64,000 nt of DNA from contig JAMPIV010006395.1 in NCBI GenBank assembly GCA_024509875.1, positions 124,001-188,000 of the forward strand, in the 5' to 3' direction. Shown piece by piece: positions 10,700 to 22,743 of the stretch; positions within the stretch are counted from its first letter, which is position 1, and every line of letters begins with the position of its first letter. Origin of the DNA: Oreohelix idahoensis. Taxonomy: Eukaryota > Mollusca > Gastropoda > Stylommatophora > Oreohelicidae. Below the pieces are notes generated by a model. The model was given only the letters and a program-made list of their open reading frames with translations, made no database searches and had not been told where the DNA came from. A program made the translations under genes and the position numbers.

Positions 10700-13600
10700 A
10701 CTTTTAAAGACGCGAAGGAATCTATAATTAATAAATTTAGTTAAGTCCTATATTTATAGATGTGTGTTTTAACCATTAGAACTCGCGCAGTGTTTATTAA
10801 ATACATAATTAAATACGCGAATATATATATATCTATGAATAGTCTTAACGGGAAATTCATCGCGCGTTAGAATGTTATTTGATTTTTCGGTATATTACAT
10901 GTTTCTTTTTCTTCCATTCAGAGTGATCGTAACCTTTTCAATCCCAGCAATAAAGAAATCCTCTTAAGAACTTCCAGACATATTGATGAAACATTTTTTA
11001 AATTTAATCTTGTGGCGGTTCAATGCGACCTAGCTATCATAATTACATGAAAGAAAGCCTACCCAAGACTATTTAAAGAACAATCATCATATTAAAATTA
11101 CAAATCTGTAAGATAAACTGGAAGTTGAACCGTGCCAGTAGCGATACTTGATTTACTGCCCTACTGTGAGAGAGTACATATTTTCCTGAACTGTGACGGC
11201 TTAAGTTTTTCCTCACTGGATTAATAACTTACCGGTCAGTTACTATCATCACGCATTGAAGGAATTTTACGATAGCGGAAGATTACAGAGACCACTTCAT
11301 TTTCACCCTTGTGTCGAACTGTGTCAGTGCCATCCCATAGACTCCCTTTTATATAATAAAACACAATAACTCTTAGGCTTCAAGTCCGGCGATAAGTGAG
11401 AATAGTTGCTATCAGCAAACCTCGCAACATCTGGGGTGGGACACGGAAGTACCAGACCTTTTCATGTATCAAGAGTGTAATTGCTGTTTATATAATTCTA
11501 TTGGATTGTCTGATGCTGTAATCGGTAAGTATGTGAATATATGAATGTGGATCCTCACGCGCGTGTATGAATGACAGGAAATTTAATCTTTTTTGTAACC
11601 CTTTTGTTAACTTGCTTACCTGGTAATATAATTTTCTGTATACCCTGCATTTTTCCTTTAAGTGGGATAGTTGATAATTTGTTAACTCTGTTTAAAAACC
11701 CCTCCTTTAAGTGGGATAGTTGATAATTTGTTAACTCTGTTTAAAAACCCCTCCTTTTCATTTGCTTAGTAAAGGGAAGAACGATTGGGAAGAACAGGAT
11801 TCTTTCTACCACCCATACCTAATTTTGAAACACCTCTTTCAGAGTAATTAACTTCACTGTTAGGTTAACTTACCTATGTTCCTGATAACTATCTATCTTT
11901 GGACTGGGTTTATCTTTGTCTAATAAGCGGGACGGGCTTCGTCGATACCAATCTTCTTCACCCCTTCCCTACCTTGTTATTTGCATTTTTCTGTACTTAT
12001 GATAATTTTTTGCTGTAAACACATGATTATTGTAGTGATTGTTTTTTTTAACTTTAATAAACAACATAAACTTAATTGTTCCTGTGTTGGAATACCCAAA
12101 GCCCAAACTTTTCCCCTATTTGTTTAATACAGTTTGTATCCACGTCGTCTGTGTGTTCGAAGCACCAAATCGGTGTGAGCGCAGATGTGTGTCTGGAAAC
12201 TGGCAAATAATTGTTTGACCAGGTGAGCCTGAAGAGTAGATTGAGAGAAACGATTTGTCGTAAATAAGTCTGTCTTTACTCTCTTCCAGCACTCTGTGAA
12301 GCAATTACTTACTCTCTACATTTCTATCACTGAGTTTTTTTCACCATCATTCTACACTCTAAACCGGACCACTATATCTAAGACTCTTTCTCTCAAAATA
12401 AATTTACGACAATGGTATAGCTCTGTTTAGAGCTATATATATATATATTGTTCTGGCTCATACGTTTGTTTTCATACATATAAAAAAATTGAATCGACTA
12501 TGATTGTTTAGTTTTAAAACAACAGGTAACACATTTAATAATCAATTAGTATTAACAGTTTAAAATAAATAATCTGCTGGTGATTTTTATATTGGAATCA
12601 AATTTTCTCTTCACAGAGACTTAGGGTGAGGATATAGTTCAGAAAAATTATGTCCTTTTTGCTGGTGCCTTTTTATAAGCACTTAATTTTTAGGTGAGTC
12701 CTGCAGCTGTGATTTTCGTCACTGCTTGGTGATGATGGCACTTCTTCACACAGCTTGTCCGATTTAGGCGGTTGGTGTTGATTCCCTGCGTATCATCACA
12801 ACTAGCTTCGTTCCACGAACTTTTGAACAAATAGAAAGAACAAAATGCCTCTGCTAAGTACACTGAGTTCGAAGCTTAACAGGCGCATCTTCTTGTTGTC
12901 CACCCACCAATGTTAATCTCTCAGAAGAATTAAATTCTTGAGTATACACCGTGCAACTCAGGAAAGATGAATAAAATTCACCAATATTCCTCTGGGTATT
13001 AACTGGGAACTGTGTCTGGACAGCGTGAATAATGATTTGTGCCTGAACTAACATTAACAAGTTACATATATCTCACAAAATGATATGCTACACTTGAGGC
13101 ACTTATGATGTAATCATCACTCATCACTGCTCCAGTCGGAGTCTGGGGTCACCTCTGCTGTCGGATTTTCCGCACGACTAGCCAGAAGAAATCACCCGCG
13201 CTTGCTGTAGTGGTTTATGAATATACTATTTTCGTATGGTGAGGTTGCCAGTCTCATTTATAACCACTAAGCAAGAAACATGTCAAATTTCACATTTGTA
13301 ACATAAATGTGCACAACTTACCCCACATTTTTGGGAATACACAATCTCCTTGCACAGGTTTCGACTTGACACAGCTCTGTATTAGATGCGTCGAAATCAC
13401 TTTGGTCTGGGAAATTAGAGTTAATTCCTCTGACGGCGGGTTTTCTGCGAAATCACTGGCCTCGGAAAACTTTTGTTTAATTCATCTATGACTTGTAATC
13501 AAATTCCTAATTTTCCAGTCATGTATTAAAAATGCGGGTTTACTTGTAAATTCCAAAGTTTCCCAATACTCGATCTGTTACATAGTTGTAGAATTTCTAA

Positions 13601-14450
13601 GACCAGTGTCTCTTTGTCTTTCTGGCTTTTATGAGTCGCTAGTCTGGCTTTTGCGCTACAGTGTGTGCTGTGATTCCGATTTTGTTACATTAAATTTCCA
13701 ACTTCCAATTCCAGCTGTGTTTCAACCTAATTTTCCAATAAGATGCAATGTGTATTCCGGCCTCTCAAATCAACCAATTAAATCGAATCTTATTCAGCAC
13801 TACGTGGGTAGGAGTGTTTCAAATTAAAAAAATACCCAACCGTGTTTCAAAATATTAAATTTAATATTCACGCGTGACCTCTTCATATAATTGCGTCAGA
13901 CTTCCGCCGGCATCTTGTGCTATCTTTACAAACAAATGTTGTGCACTGATACTGCCCCGATGCTATCGTCTGCAAATCTTGAGTCTCCAGGCAGATTTAT
14001 CTGTACTCTCGATACATAACGTAGATCGGAAGCGATTACCCCATTATCTCCCGTCTTGTGCAAATATAGGGACAGTCGCTCGCCACCTGGAGTCAAGTGA
14101 CGGACCGTCACGTTCAAAGGGACCAATAGAGATGACCGTCTCTATCAAATGTGGCCAGAGGAATGAAGCGAAAACTTATCAGTCGCTGATCGGTCATATT
14201 ACATGGCGTAATTACAGTTCTGTCTGGGATCGGCTCAAAGCAAACATGTGAATAAAAAAGATAGTCCCGTGGCCGATACTTCTTTAGGGGTGTGGAGTGT
14301 TAGAGACTTCACCCTACTGATCCAACGAGCGAGCAAAATAATGAATGAAAGTGCAAAAAATGTGCCAAATAATAGCGATGAGTGAGAGGAAGAGAAAAAT
14401 GAAGAAAAAAAAGTGATACTGCCGGAGTGGACATGAGATCAAACTGCCGT
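10700..14450. other. Long non-coding stretch
   Basis: Nearly 3.8 kb with no supported gene. It holds a 49-bp exact duplication at 11655-11752 and TA-rich runs near 10820 and 12440. The longest open frames (about 60 to 125 codons near 12.1, 12.9 and 13.9 kb) have no recognisable domain or coding bias. Confidence 0.5.
11655..11752. repeat. 49-bp perfect tandem duplication
   Basis: Two identical copies starting CCTTTAAGTGGGATAGTTGA at 11655 and 11704. Identity of the copies points to a very recent duplication. Confidence 0.95.
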
Positions 14451-14454
14451 ATCG

Positions 14455-14670
14455 TCACAATATTCATGGTATCATGTGACGTTTGTCAAATTCATGCCAT
14501 CCTACAAGATCACATGCAACATCTAACACATTCATGTCATCATACAACATCTGACACATTCATGTCATCAAGCAACATCTGACACATTCATGTCATCAAG
14601 CAACATCTGACACATTCATGTCATCATGCAACATCTGACACATTCATGTCATCATGCAACATCTGTTGCT
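14455..14670. repeat. 28-bp minisatellite, second locus
   Basis: About seven copies of a unit like CATTCATGTCATCATGCAAC plus ATCTGACA, the same family as the array at 7525-8390. The copies here are more uniform than at the first locus, as after local homogenisation. Confidence 0.9.
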
Positions 14671-14734
14671 TGTTAAGTTCTTAAAAGGAAGAATAGGACT
14701 ACTACACCTTCAGCAATGTCAAGCAGCGCAACTA

Positions 14735-14900
14735 ATATGAAGTTGTTCATGAGGCTGGCAACGTTACCCTCTGAAACAAATTGCCACAGACACCACTGTT
14801 GCGTTAGCGTGTGAATGCTTAGTGCAGGCGTCGAGCAAGGGGATCAGCTGTAGTGGTGTTTCCATGCTCCGTAAGGAACAGAAAGGAAAATGGTGATGAT
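14735..14900 (+). mobile_element. SINE family A copy
   Basis: Carries GTTCATGAGGCTGGCAACG, AAACAAATTGCCACAGACAC, AGCTGTAGTGGTGTTTCCAT and CCGTAAGGAACAG, followed by a GATGATG end. It lies directly after the 28-bp array, as another copy does at 7.1 kb. Confidence 0.7.
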
Positions 14901-14959
14901 GCAACATCAGTTTGTTACATGAGTCCCGTGTAAACATTCTGGCATTCTCAGTATCAGCA

Positions 14960-17075
14960 TGTGACGTCTGTCACTTACTTACTTAGTAATTCTCCTTCTA
15001 CTGTGATTTGTAGAGGTTTGGGAGAGAGAGCGCCAGACTATCCTATCGGCTGTATTCCTCCTGGCCTGGTTCCATTCTAGTCCTCGGTCCTTCAAAGACT
15101 GTCTAATGTTGTCCTCCCAGTGGACTCTTGGGTCGTCCTGGGGGTCTGGATCCCTGGCTCTTTGTTTCCCTCGCTTGTCGTGGTAGCCAATCTTCTCCCA
15201 TTCTGCAGACGTGGCCAAATCATCATAGTTGGGACTGTTCTACTTGGGTCTGCAGGGGGTGGGATTTTAGGCCTTGACGTATCGTCTGGTTGCGGACCAT
15301 GTCTGTACTTGTTTCTTCAACCACCTTCCTCAGATACCTCATTTCTGAGGTTTGGATCTGGCTTTTGTGGGTTGTAGGCATTGCCCATGACTCATCCATA
15401 CATCAAGACTGGGACATAGGTGGAGAGGTATACAGCCATCTTAGTTTTCTTACCAACCTCTCTCTTGCTGAGGAATCCTCGATTTATGACCTGAAAAAGT
15501 CTCCCAGCTGCTGCTTTTCGAGTGGCCAATTCTTTGATGCCTCCTTTTCGGTCTATAATAGCTCCAATGTATTTAAAGTGGTCGACCTGCTCCAGGACCT
15601 GTTCTCCCATCTGAATCTGATGTCTTCTTTCTTCTCGTGATATCACCATGGATTTTGTTTTAGACCTGCTTATGACCACCCCTCTCTTCTCCAGCTCTTC
15701 CTTCCAGACTTGCAGGTTGGATTGGAGATGTGCCTCTGATTTAGCAATCAGGGCAACATCATCAGCAAATGCCAGCTCTGAAATACATACCTGTCTCATC
15801 TTCCAGTACCCCACTGAATACTTTCTTGTTCTCTCCTTACATGCCTTGATGACATCGTCCACAAGGAGTATGAAAAGATAAGGTGACAGGATATCACCTT
15901 GTCTTACACCAATGGTGGTCCTGAACTCATCTGACTTATGGTTTGCTGTCCTCACATAATTTCTGCAAGACTTGTAGAAACTATGTATAGCATGAATCAG
16001 AGGTGCTGGAATGTTCTTCCTTGTCAAACAGTCCCAAAGTTTGCTCCAGGGGACCTTGTCAAACGCCTTTTCCAGATCTATGAAACAAAGATGGATCTCA
16101 CTCTTATACTCAATGGCCTTTTCACTCAGCTGTCTGAGTGTAAAGATTAGGTCTTGAGTACTTCGGTTTGCTCGGAAATGTATCGCCCAACTTGAGATAC
16201 CACATTATGTAGACCTCAGAATCGCAGGGGACCTCGCTCAATTGTGGCTCAGCTAGGTGACGGAGACTCTGCTCTAGGATTCTAGACTAGATTTTACCAG
16301 GGACACTGAGAAGGGATATGCCTTTATGGTTTCCACATTGTCGATTGTCACCCTTGTGAAAATTGGTGTTATGACGGCAATCTCCCAATCCTTTGGTATG
16401 GTCTTGTTGCACCACGCTGCCTGTAAGACACTTAAAAGTAATAGGTCGCCTGATGCTCCCATGTACTTAACCATTTCTGGTGTTATACTATCATGCCCTG
16501 CTCCTTTGCCCATCTTGATTTTCTCCAGTGCTGCCTTCAGTTCTTCCATCTTTAAGTCATTTTCACCATCACTGGTTTTCGAAGAAACAGAGACAAGAAA
16601 GATGCTTCAATACCAAGGAGTTCAAGAAAAACCAGCCAACCACCGACCACTTGTCCAGATGCCAAGAGAACAGCACCACCTTCCTCCGGGACACCTTTAC
16701 TGACACTAAAAGAACAATTTCAGCATCTTCACTCCAACCTCTAGTTTTTCTCACAAGCAACCCAGGACTTCTGTTTTGCTGCTAGCACCTTGATGTTCTT
16801 TGCTTCTGTTCTGACACAATTCTCTGTATTTAAAACCATTTGTCCTGTTGTGTTTTTAGCTCCTAAGTATTGTTTCCATGCCATTTTCTTCTCTCTTATT
16901 TTCTCTTTGACTTCCTCTGTCCACCAAGGTGTCCTCTTTCTCTGGTTCCCAAGTCGGACTTCACCACATGCTTCTGCAGCGGATGTCTTTTTGATGTCAC
17001 TGAATTTAACAGAGGGAAACCAACAGTACACAAGTTGTTCTTCTGTGTTGCTCACCGCTGCAGCAATCAAACCCA
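14960..17075 (-). mobile_element. Degraded LINE (family B)
   Basis: Minus-strand LINE pieces in order: a linker region (16741-17070, with RKRTPWWTEEVKEKIREKK), RT N-terminus (16274-16549, MGKGAGHDSITPEMVKYMG), RT core (15392-16027, TIGVRQGDILSP and the catalytic FADD box in LAFADDVALIAKSEAH) and a C-terminal tail (14979-15218, VHWEDNIRQSLKDRGLEW). The endonuclease is missing, so the copy is 5'-truncated, and frameshifts separate all pieces. The C-terminal tail style (W.DN..........W..A....DR..W) is RTE-like. It differs from family A in its RT sequence. Confidence 0.8.
15392..16027 (-). pseudogene. Reverse transcriptase core of family B LINE
   Basis: A 211-codon open frame covering RT motifs B to E: FRTTIGVRQGDILSPYLF, the catalytic FADD box, the SKTKSMVI region and the YIGA thumb motif, ending in STYVPVLMYG. 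The upstream finger motifs lie in another frame at 16274-16549. It would have copied LINE RNA at a nicked target. It cannot be functional in this interrupted copy. Confidence 0.8.
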
Positions 17076-17712
17076 GTTGACTAAGGCATTCTTGTTTTCT
17101 GGCCTCTCAACACCGGTTCAGGAACAGCTATACTACAAACATCGACAGGTGGGAAATACTTAGGAAAAACAGGGATACCGAGGCTAAAACAGCAATTTTG
17201 ATTGTAGGGAATAGAAACACACATACACGATAGTTAACATCTGGCCCCCTCCAACTCTAGCATCGGACATATTTGACGATAGCCTAGCTAACCTCCTAAC
17301 ACTTATACAGGGGACACTGATTATCATTCGGTGATTGGTTCACATCTAGTGTTTTAACATGTATGATCTTATGGGGAACTGGTGTGTTAGAGACAGATTA
17401 GAAGCTAACAGAGAAGACACAACCAACTCGACATATTACAGACCATAATAGAGTATCACCCACAGCCTAACCGCATACACTCCACCACATCTAGCATGGT
17501 CATTTCCAACTCTGGCAAACAAATCTCACAACGAGCCTCAAGATTAGACAGAATCTAGGTACCATTCAACACACTGTCACATAATTCAGGCGAGACACTT
17601 ACCAGAAACTCTAAAGTTTACAGACCACAAAGCAATACTCACTGCCATTAGTTCTACTCAGGCAAGGAAATTCAACAACACTCTACTCCAAAACAAAACA
17701 TACACGGAATAT

Positions 17713-20151
17713 ATGACTCAACTCATCCTTACATACACAACTGATGTGCCAACAGAAAACATACAACACTACTGGGAAATATTAAAAAACACAATACGTG
17801 AACGAACGCAGTTAATGTCAGCTAGGATACACAAAGATAGGATAAAACAAGAGAAACTAATAGAGGATGCAATACTGCTCACAAAACAAACAGACAGAAA
17901 TTCACCCAGCATCCTCACATTAGAAGACCAGCTACAACAATACAAGCACCATAGGTTTCAGGGCACCCTACTACGGACAAAACTGAACACAATCACACAA
18001 GAAACACCCAGTAAACAATACATGGCAATAGAACAAAATATACAACGCTGCAGGCAGATAGGGAAAATAGTAGACCTAGACGGAACCACACCGACAGAAA
18101 CACAAAACATAGTACAGGCTTTTGAAGATTACTACAGAAACCTGTACACAGAAAACGTCCAGTCACACATACAAGACACATTTATGCACTTTACAAAGAA
18201 ACTATCAGATGCAGACAAGCAAGGTTTAGATGCCGAGCTGACACTTACAGACATAACACTCGCAATAAACACTATGCAAAAAGACAAATCACCAGGGCCA
18301 GACGGACTCACAGCAGAATTTTATCAACACTTTTTTCCCATCTTAGGCCCCCTTCTATTAAAAGTATACACAGAAGCTTTTGAGAACAAAGAACTCCCAC
18401 CAAGCTTGAACATGTCATACATCACTCTCATACCTAAAGAAAACTCAGACAAAACACTCCTTAAAAACTACAGACCTATATCTCTCCTAAACGTAGACTA
18501 CAAAATTTTAACAAAAACGCTAACAAACAAACTAAAACCTTTCATGACCACCCTCATACACGAAGACCAGCAGTGCAGCGTTCAAAACAGAAATATTCAC
18601 CAGCACACACATTTCATCAGAGACATAATCACCTACACACACGAGAAGGATTGTCAGTCGTCAATCCTATCTCTCGATCAAGAGAAAGCTTTTGATCGAA
18701 TATCACACTCATACCTTCACAAAACATTACTGCATTGCAATAAAGGTGTAAATTTTAGGAAATGGATTGAAATCCTTTATGCGAAGCCCGAAAGCAAGGT
18801 TTTGGTGAATCACACTTTTACCAACACTTTCAGGCTAACGCGATCCGTCAGGCAGGGGTGTAGTCTCTCCCCCCTACTCTACGTTCTAGCACTAGAACCC
18901 ATGCTGGAAAAAATTAGAAAGGACAGCTCTATTAAGGGCACCTTTATACCAGGGAAAGGCGAGCAGAAGTTGATTGCTTATGCAGACGACACCACCTTTT
19001 TCCCACCAAACGACAGGTCTATTGCAAACATTCTAAACACCTTCACAGACTTTAGTAAAGGTAGCGGAGCTAAAGTCAACGTACAGAAATCAACAATAAT
19101 GGGCATAGGCAAATGGAAAAACAAAGCAGACTTTCCATTTGGGCTTGTACCAACAAACAACATCAAAATCTACGGCATCACATTTCCTTCACACCCAAAC
19201 CGCACACACAAAGACACATGGCAGAATCTAACATCACAAATGACAGACATGCTACATAGATACAAATTCAAAACCACAACAATTTTTGGACGAAGCACGA
19301 TTGTAAACACTTATGTCATTCCCAAGTTATTATACATAGCCACAGTTTTTGACCCCCCAAAACAGACCATTACAGACATAAACAAACAGATCAGAGGATT
19401 TATTTTTAGTCACACAATCTACAGCATAAAACATAAGACACTCATACAAGAAAAGAAACAAGGAGGGATTGCACTCCAGGACATACAGACAAAGATTCAA
19501 GCACTTAGAATCAAACACGTAAGGAGCATCATCAAACATCCAGAGCAATACGCGCTAGCACACTATTACATGGGGCTCAGAATCATCAGAGTGAGACCAC
19601 TAAACAACTCAATGCCGCACCATTTCGGCCCACTACCATCATTTTACAAGTCATGCATACAAGCCATTCACGGACACGACAACTTAATTCACCAGAAAAC
19701 AAATGCAATCTACAAACACTTAACCAAACTACAAGCACCCCCGCTACATCTCAGGATTAAAAGGGGACAGAAATACTTCAAGACAAATTATACTGACACT
19801 TTCACCAACTTACACAACCCTCACATCACTGCCAAGGCAAGAGAAGTTACCTTTAGACTCCTATACAACATGACACCCACAACAGAAAGACAAGCTCACA
19901 GATCCAAGCAAACATCACAGTGCCAGCTGTGCAAAACACGCATACAAGAAACCGAAGATCACATTTACTACACATGCAATACAGTCATACCCATGAGAAA
20001 AGCATTGCAAAGTATCATTGCCTCACACACGGGGAGACCCGTTGACATTTACCAAGCTATTTTTTTAAACACAGTACCAAGAACTACAAAAGACACTCAT
20101 ACAAAATTTCTCGTTATTATCTCAGTACAGATATTTCATTTGGACGTTTAG
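17713..20151 (+). CDS. LINE ORF2 reverse transcriptase (Tx1/L1-like)
   Basis: Intact frame of 812 codons. RT motifs appear in order: KDKSPGPDGLTAEFY (about residue 195), SYITLIPKENSD, LKNYRPISLLNVDYKILTK, SLDQEKAFDRIS (motif A), RSVRQGCSLSPLLYVLALEP (motif B) and IAYADDTTFF (the catalytic YADD, about residue 420). The C-terminal part has a CX2CX9HX4C zinc knuckle in CQLCKTRIQETEDHIYYTC, as L1 and Tx1 elements do. Function: target-primed reverse transcription of LINE RNA. The ATG chosen is inside the original polyprotein, between nuclease and RT. Upstream sequence carries nuclease remnants with stops, so the natural product would have been longer. A complete RT without stops suggests the copy is not old. 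Confidence 0.85.
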   Translation: MTQLILTYTTDVPTENIQHYWEILKNTIRERTQLMSARIHKDRIKQEKLIEDAILLTKQTDRNSPSILTLEDQLQQYKHHRFQGTLLRTKLNTITQETPSKQYMAIEQNIQRCRQIGKIVDLDGTTPTETQNIVQAFEDYYRNLYTENVQSHIQDTFMHFTKKLSDADKQGLDAELTLTDITLAINTMQKDKSPGPDGLTAEFYQHFFPILGPLLLKVYTEAFENKELPPSLNMSYITLIPKENSDKTLLKNYRPISLLNVDYKILTKTLTNKLKPFMTTLIHEDQQCSVQNRNIHQHTHFIRDIITYTHEKDCQSSILSLDQEKAFDRISHSYLHKTLLHCNKGVNFRKWIEILYAKPESKVLVNHTFTNTFRLTRSVRQGCSLSPLLYVLALEPMLEKIRKDSSIKGTFIPGKGEQKLIAYADDTTFFPPNDRSIANILNTFTDFSKGSGAKVNVQKSTIMGIGKWKNKADFPFGLVPTNNIKIYGITFPSHPNRTHKDTWQNLTSQMTDMLHRYKFKTTTIFGRSTIVNTYVIPKLLYIATVFDPPKQTITDINKQIRGFIFSHTIYSIKHKTLIQEKKQGGIALQDIQTKIQALRIKHVRSIIKHPEQYALAHYYMGLRIIRVRPLNNSMPHHFGPLPSFYKSCIQAIHGHDNLIHQKTNAIYKHLTKLQAPPLHLRIKRGQKYFKTNYTDTFTNLHNPHITAKAREVTFRLLYNMTPTTERQAHRSKQTSQCQLCKTRIQETEDHIYYTCNTVIPMRKALQSIIASHTGRPVDIYQAIFLNTVPRTTKDTHTKFLVIISVQIFHLDV

Positions 20152-21318
20152 GAATCTAGCAGTGTTCAAATACCGCCTTTTTAATCCCCATATACTTTTA
20201 CAAGTTTTTTTGCAAAAAGCAATGTCAATTCTACCTGATTTTAATGTGTAATTTATTGTATGCTGTAAAATGAACAAGTTTTTAAATTTTAATATGGACA
20301 TGTCATAGGAATCTGACCATACTACCCTTTTTCACTCCTACTTTGTCCTTTCCTGTGTGCTAGCTTTCTCAGGGCTTTTCATTTGTGTGTGCAAACTGTT
20401 AAAACTGTTCACACCTGAAATAGATGCGTTCTACAACGCAGACTGCCCGCTAGTTTAAACCGGGGCCCTCATGGATTCCCTTCTCCCCGGACAACCTTTT
20501 GTATCTCCGACCCACCTCTCTGCTCTGGTACTTCAAATGTATTGTGGTTTAATTTTTTGATTATTTACACAAGTATGATGTAAAGTGACTGAATTTATGT
20601 ATGCACGTGAGCATTGTATGACAGGCTTTTGTTTCATATTCTTTTTTATAAAATGTACATGTCTCGAGAGTTTGGAATGGAAGTTGGAACCGCTCCTCTT
20701 AACTTGGATCTCTCTCGTTCCCAGTGTGTTTAGCCGCCTTAAGGCTGCTCAAGGCTGAGTGTAATCAACCACCACTTTGGTGGCTGAAACCCGCCCAGCC
20801 AAGAGAAAAGCGTTACGCAGCACACAAGGGCCACTCTCCCTCTACCTGGCAGAGGGGGCGTGGAGGGCGGGGCTTTCAATACCCAGCCCAGACGATAGTT
20901 TTATCAAGGGTTTCCTTGCTCTAACAGCCAACTGGACACTGAAGTTACTTCAGAATCCAAAACAGTCCAAAAATTTGATAAAATAATCCCCCTTTCATGA
21001 AAGTTTCTTGTTTACTATATTCATCATTCTCTACTCCCCTATTTTATTCCAAATGTTTCAACCCTGAATATTGACCATCTAAGTGCAAATGAAAGGTTGA
21101 AAAAGGTTTTTTAGCTGTAATTTATAAAGTACCTGTTTTCTTCCTTTTTCACTGTAAAATATTCATGGGTTGTTTGTAAAATGCACAAAGTTTTGTACAT
21201 TGAAATGTTCAATTATGCAGATGGAAGTGAGAATACGCATGAGTGTATATGAAACTTTTACTGTTTGTAACATGTACAAGAATTTGTAAATTGCACAGAA
21301 ATGACAATAAAGTTCACT
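20152..21318 (+). other. 3' untranslated region of Tx1-like LINE
   Basis: No gene in this stretch. An AATAAA signal lies about ten bases before the poly(A) tract at 21319, so the element carries its own polyadenylation signal. Confidence 0.7.
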
Positions 21319-21339
21319 AAAAAAAAAAAAAAAAAAACA

Positions 21340-21370
21340 TTCTCGGCCTTTTGGCTAAGATCAAAGTGTC
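21340..21370 (+). repeat. U2 snRNA 5' segment, copy 1 (31 nt)
   Basis: Starts TTCTCGGCC and ends AAAGTGTC, matching the conserved 5' end of U2 snRNA from about nucleotide 6, including the branch-site-proximal GGCTAAGATCAA block. It lies directly after a poly(A) tail and directly before the next inserted element. Identical stretches recur at 23527-23557 and 29360-29390. Best read as a duplicated target site or as the head of a U2 sequence that continues at 23343. Confidence 0.85.
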
Positions 21371-21424
21371 ATTGCATACGACTCTTTTCTCACCAAAACG
21401 GCACCGGAGTTTGATCACCAGAGT

Positions 21425-21600
21425 TCACACTGTTCTTTTCAGAACAAAACACCAGCTTTCATGACCAGCCACGACCAGAGCCACCGTTTCTCACTACCTG
21501 CCACGACACTGTTCTTTTTAGAGCAAAGCCCGGAGTCCACGACCAGAGCTTCCAACTGTTCTTCTCAGAACAAACCAGCCACGACCAGGTTTTCTGTTCC
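21425..21600 (+). repeat. Repeated palindromic motif in LINE 5' region
   Basis: Three variants of CTGTTCTTTTCAGAACAAA start near 21430, 21509 and 21554. Each holds a GTTCT..AGAAC or similar inverted repeat, followed at a distance by CACGACCAG. Repeated 5' monomers are often promoters in LINEs; that role here is inference. Confidence 0.6.
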
Positions 21601-21648
21601 AGCAGTGGTTTCAGCTCACCAGTCCTGTCCACCGTCTCCAGTTCAACC

Positions 21649-22743
21649 ATGGAACCAGGGAGAATCACTGCAGCCGTCAGCCTCACAATGGATGCTCTTG
21701 AAGGGGGAAACCTCCACCGGCCGGGAACCTTAGTTCTCTCCGTCTACGGACCGCAAGCAGCAGCGAAGGCGTCCCCGTCCTTCCTCACCAGTGTCTTGAT
21801 GGGCCCAGGGGGAGTGCCTATGGATGGCATTGCAGTGCTGTACCGGTTCGAAAACCCTGTGAGATGGTACGCAAACTTGACGGCAGATGCGCACTCCAAA
21901 CTGTATTCCAGAATGCACGGCAAGAAGATCGTGTTGACAAACCCAGAACTCACCATTATGATCGAGCACCTGGAGAAGGAGCGGACGAAAGCGACCCTGA
22001 ACTGGCTCCCTCCAACCATTAAACAACATGCTGTGGAGACCATTGCAAGAAAAGTGACCGGCGACCCCGAGGCAGAGGTCTACCGAATCCGGAACGCTCC
22101 CGACAAGTGGGGAGTCCTCTTCTGCCAAGAAGCACCAGTTCCACACTACATCGACTTGCAGATCGAAAAACAACACCACAAGGTACTCATCACCATGCCA
22201 GGTCGGAGAATGGTATGTCCACACTGTGGGCAAGATACACACTGGCCAAATAAGTGCCCAAAGAAGGTAACCGCGTCGAAAGCCACGTCGTGGCCACAGC
22301 TGCCGCAGAAAGAAGTAGCAGCACCAACCCTTACAACAGCAGAATCCACCTCATTGCCAAGACCACGAAAGACAACAGCTTCCAAGCAGGCCCACGAACA
22401 ACAGACAAGAGACCCACCACCAGCAGCCGATGACTTCCAGACAGTTTCCCACAAAAACAAAAATAAAAGACAAAGACGACACTCGGCACCAGACAGCTCC
22501 GACACAGATGACACAGAAACAGAACAGAAACCAGAACTGACATCCACACCAACCACTAGGAAAGCAGCACCACCACCAACCCAGACTGTTGAGACGAATT
22601 ACATTATCAGCAGCAACATCACTACAACAGCAGAGCGGACAAGCCCACCCGAATTAGACTTACGAAGCAAGCTCATCATCGATCTCACAAGAAACCCAGC
22701 AGATGAAGATGACGAAGAACAAGGAAACAGCCTACACAAGTAA
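21649..22743 (+). CDS. LINE ORF1 protein with CCHC zinc knuckle
   Basis: Intact 364-codon frame from an ATG (MEPGRITAAVS). Residues 1 to 175 form a folded-looking region with no motif I can name. A CX2CX4HX4C zinc knuckle (CPHCGQDTHWPNKC, about residues 188 to 201) follows. The remaining residues are a low-complexity, Lys/Thr/Pro-rich tail with a basic stretch (KNKNKRQRRHS) and an acidic end (ADEDDEEQG). This fits an RNA-binding ORF1 protein that coats LINE RNA in the ribonucleoprotein particle. No ORF2 follows, so it could act only in trans. Intact coding over the full length suggests recent insertion or selection. A host zinc-knuckle gene is a less likely alternative. Confidence 0.7.
   Translation: MEPGRITAAVSLTMDALEGGNLHRPGTLVLSVYGPQAAAKASPSFLTSVLMGPGGVPMDGIAVLYRFENPVRWYANLTADAHSKLYSRMHGKKIVLTNPELTIMIEHLEKERTKATLNWLPPTIKQHAVETIARKVTGDPEAEVYRIRNAPDKWGVLFCQEAPVPHYIDLQIEKQHHKVLITMPGRRMVCPHCGQDTHWPNKCPKKVTASKATSWPQLPQKEVAAPTLTTAESTSLPRPRKTTASKQAHEQQTRDPPPAADDFQTVSHKNKNKRQRRHSAPDSSDTDDTETEQKPELTSTPTTRKAAPPPTQTVETNYIISSNITTTAERTSPPELDLRSKLIIDLTRNPADEDDEEQGNSLHK

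Larger units (their letters stand above)
17150..21337 (+). mobile_element. Tx1-clade LINE, 5'-truncated, poly(A)-ended
   Basis: Plus-strand L1-like LINE. A decayed endonuclease C-terminus lies at about 17480-17640 (an RLDRI-like motif and FTDHKAILTAI). An intact RT frame, a 3' untranslated region of about 1.2 kb, AATAAA just before the tail and a 19-base poly(A) at 21319-21337 follow. The poly(A) is followed at once by the 5' end of U2 snRNA (TTCTCGGCC...). In the Tx1 clade, Keno elements are known to target U2 genes, so I infer a Keno-like element. The 5' end abuts the family B LINE without a visible U2 target copy. Confidence 0.75.

Noticed and set aside
22146..22556. Minus-strand Cys/Val-rich frames across the ORF1 of the LINE
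   Set aside because: Antisense shadows of a Thr/Pro/Lys-rich coding region.
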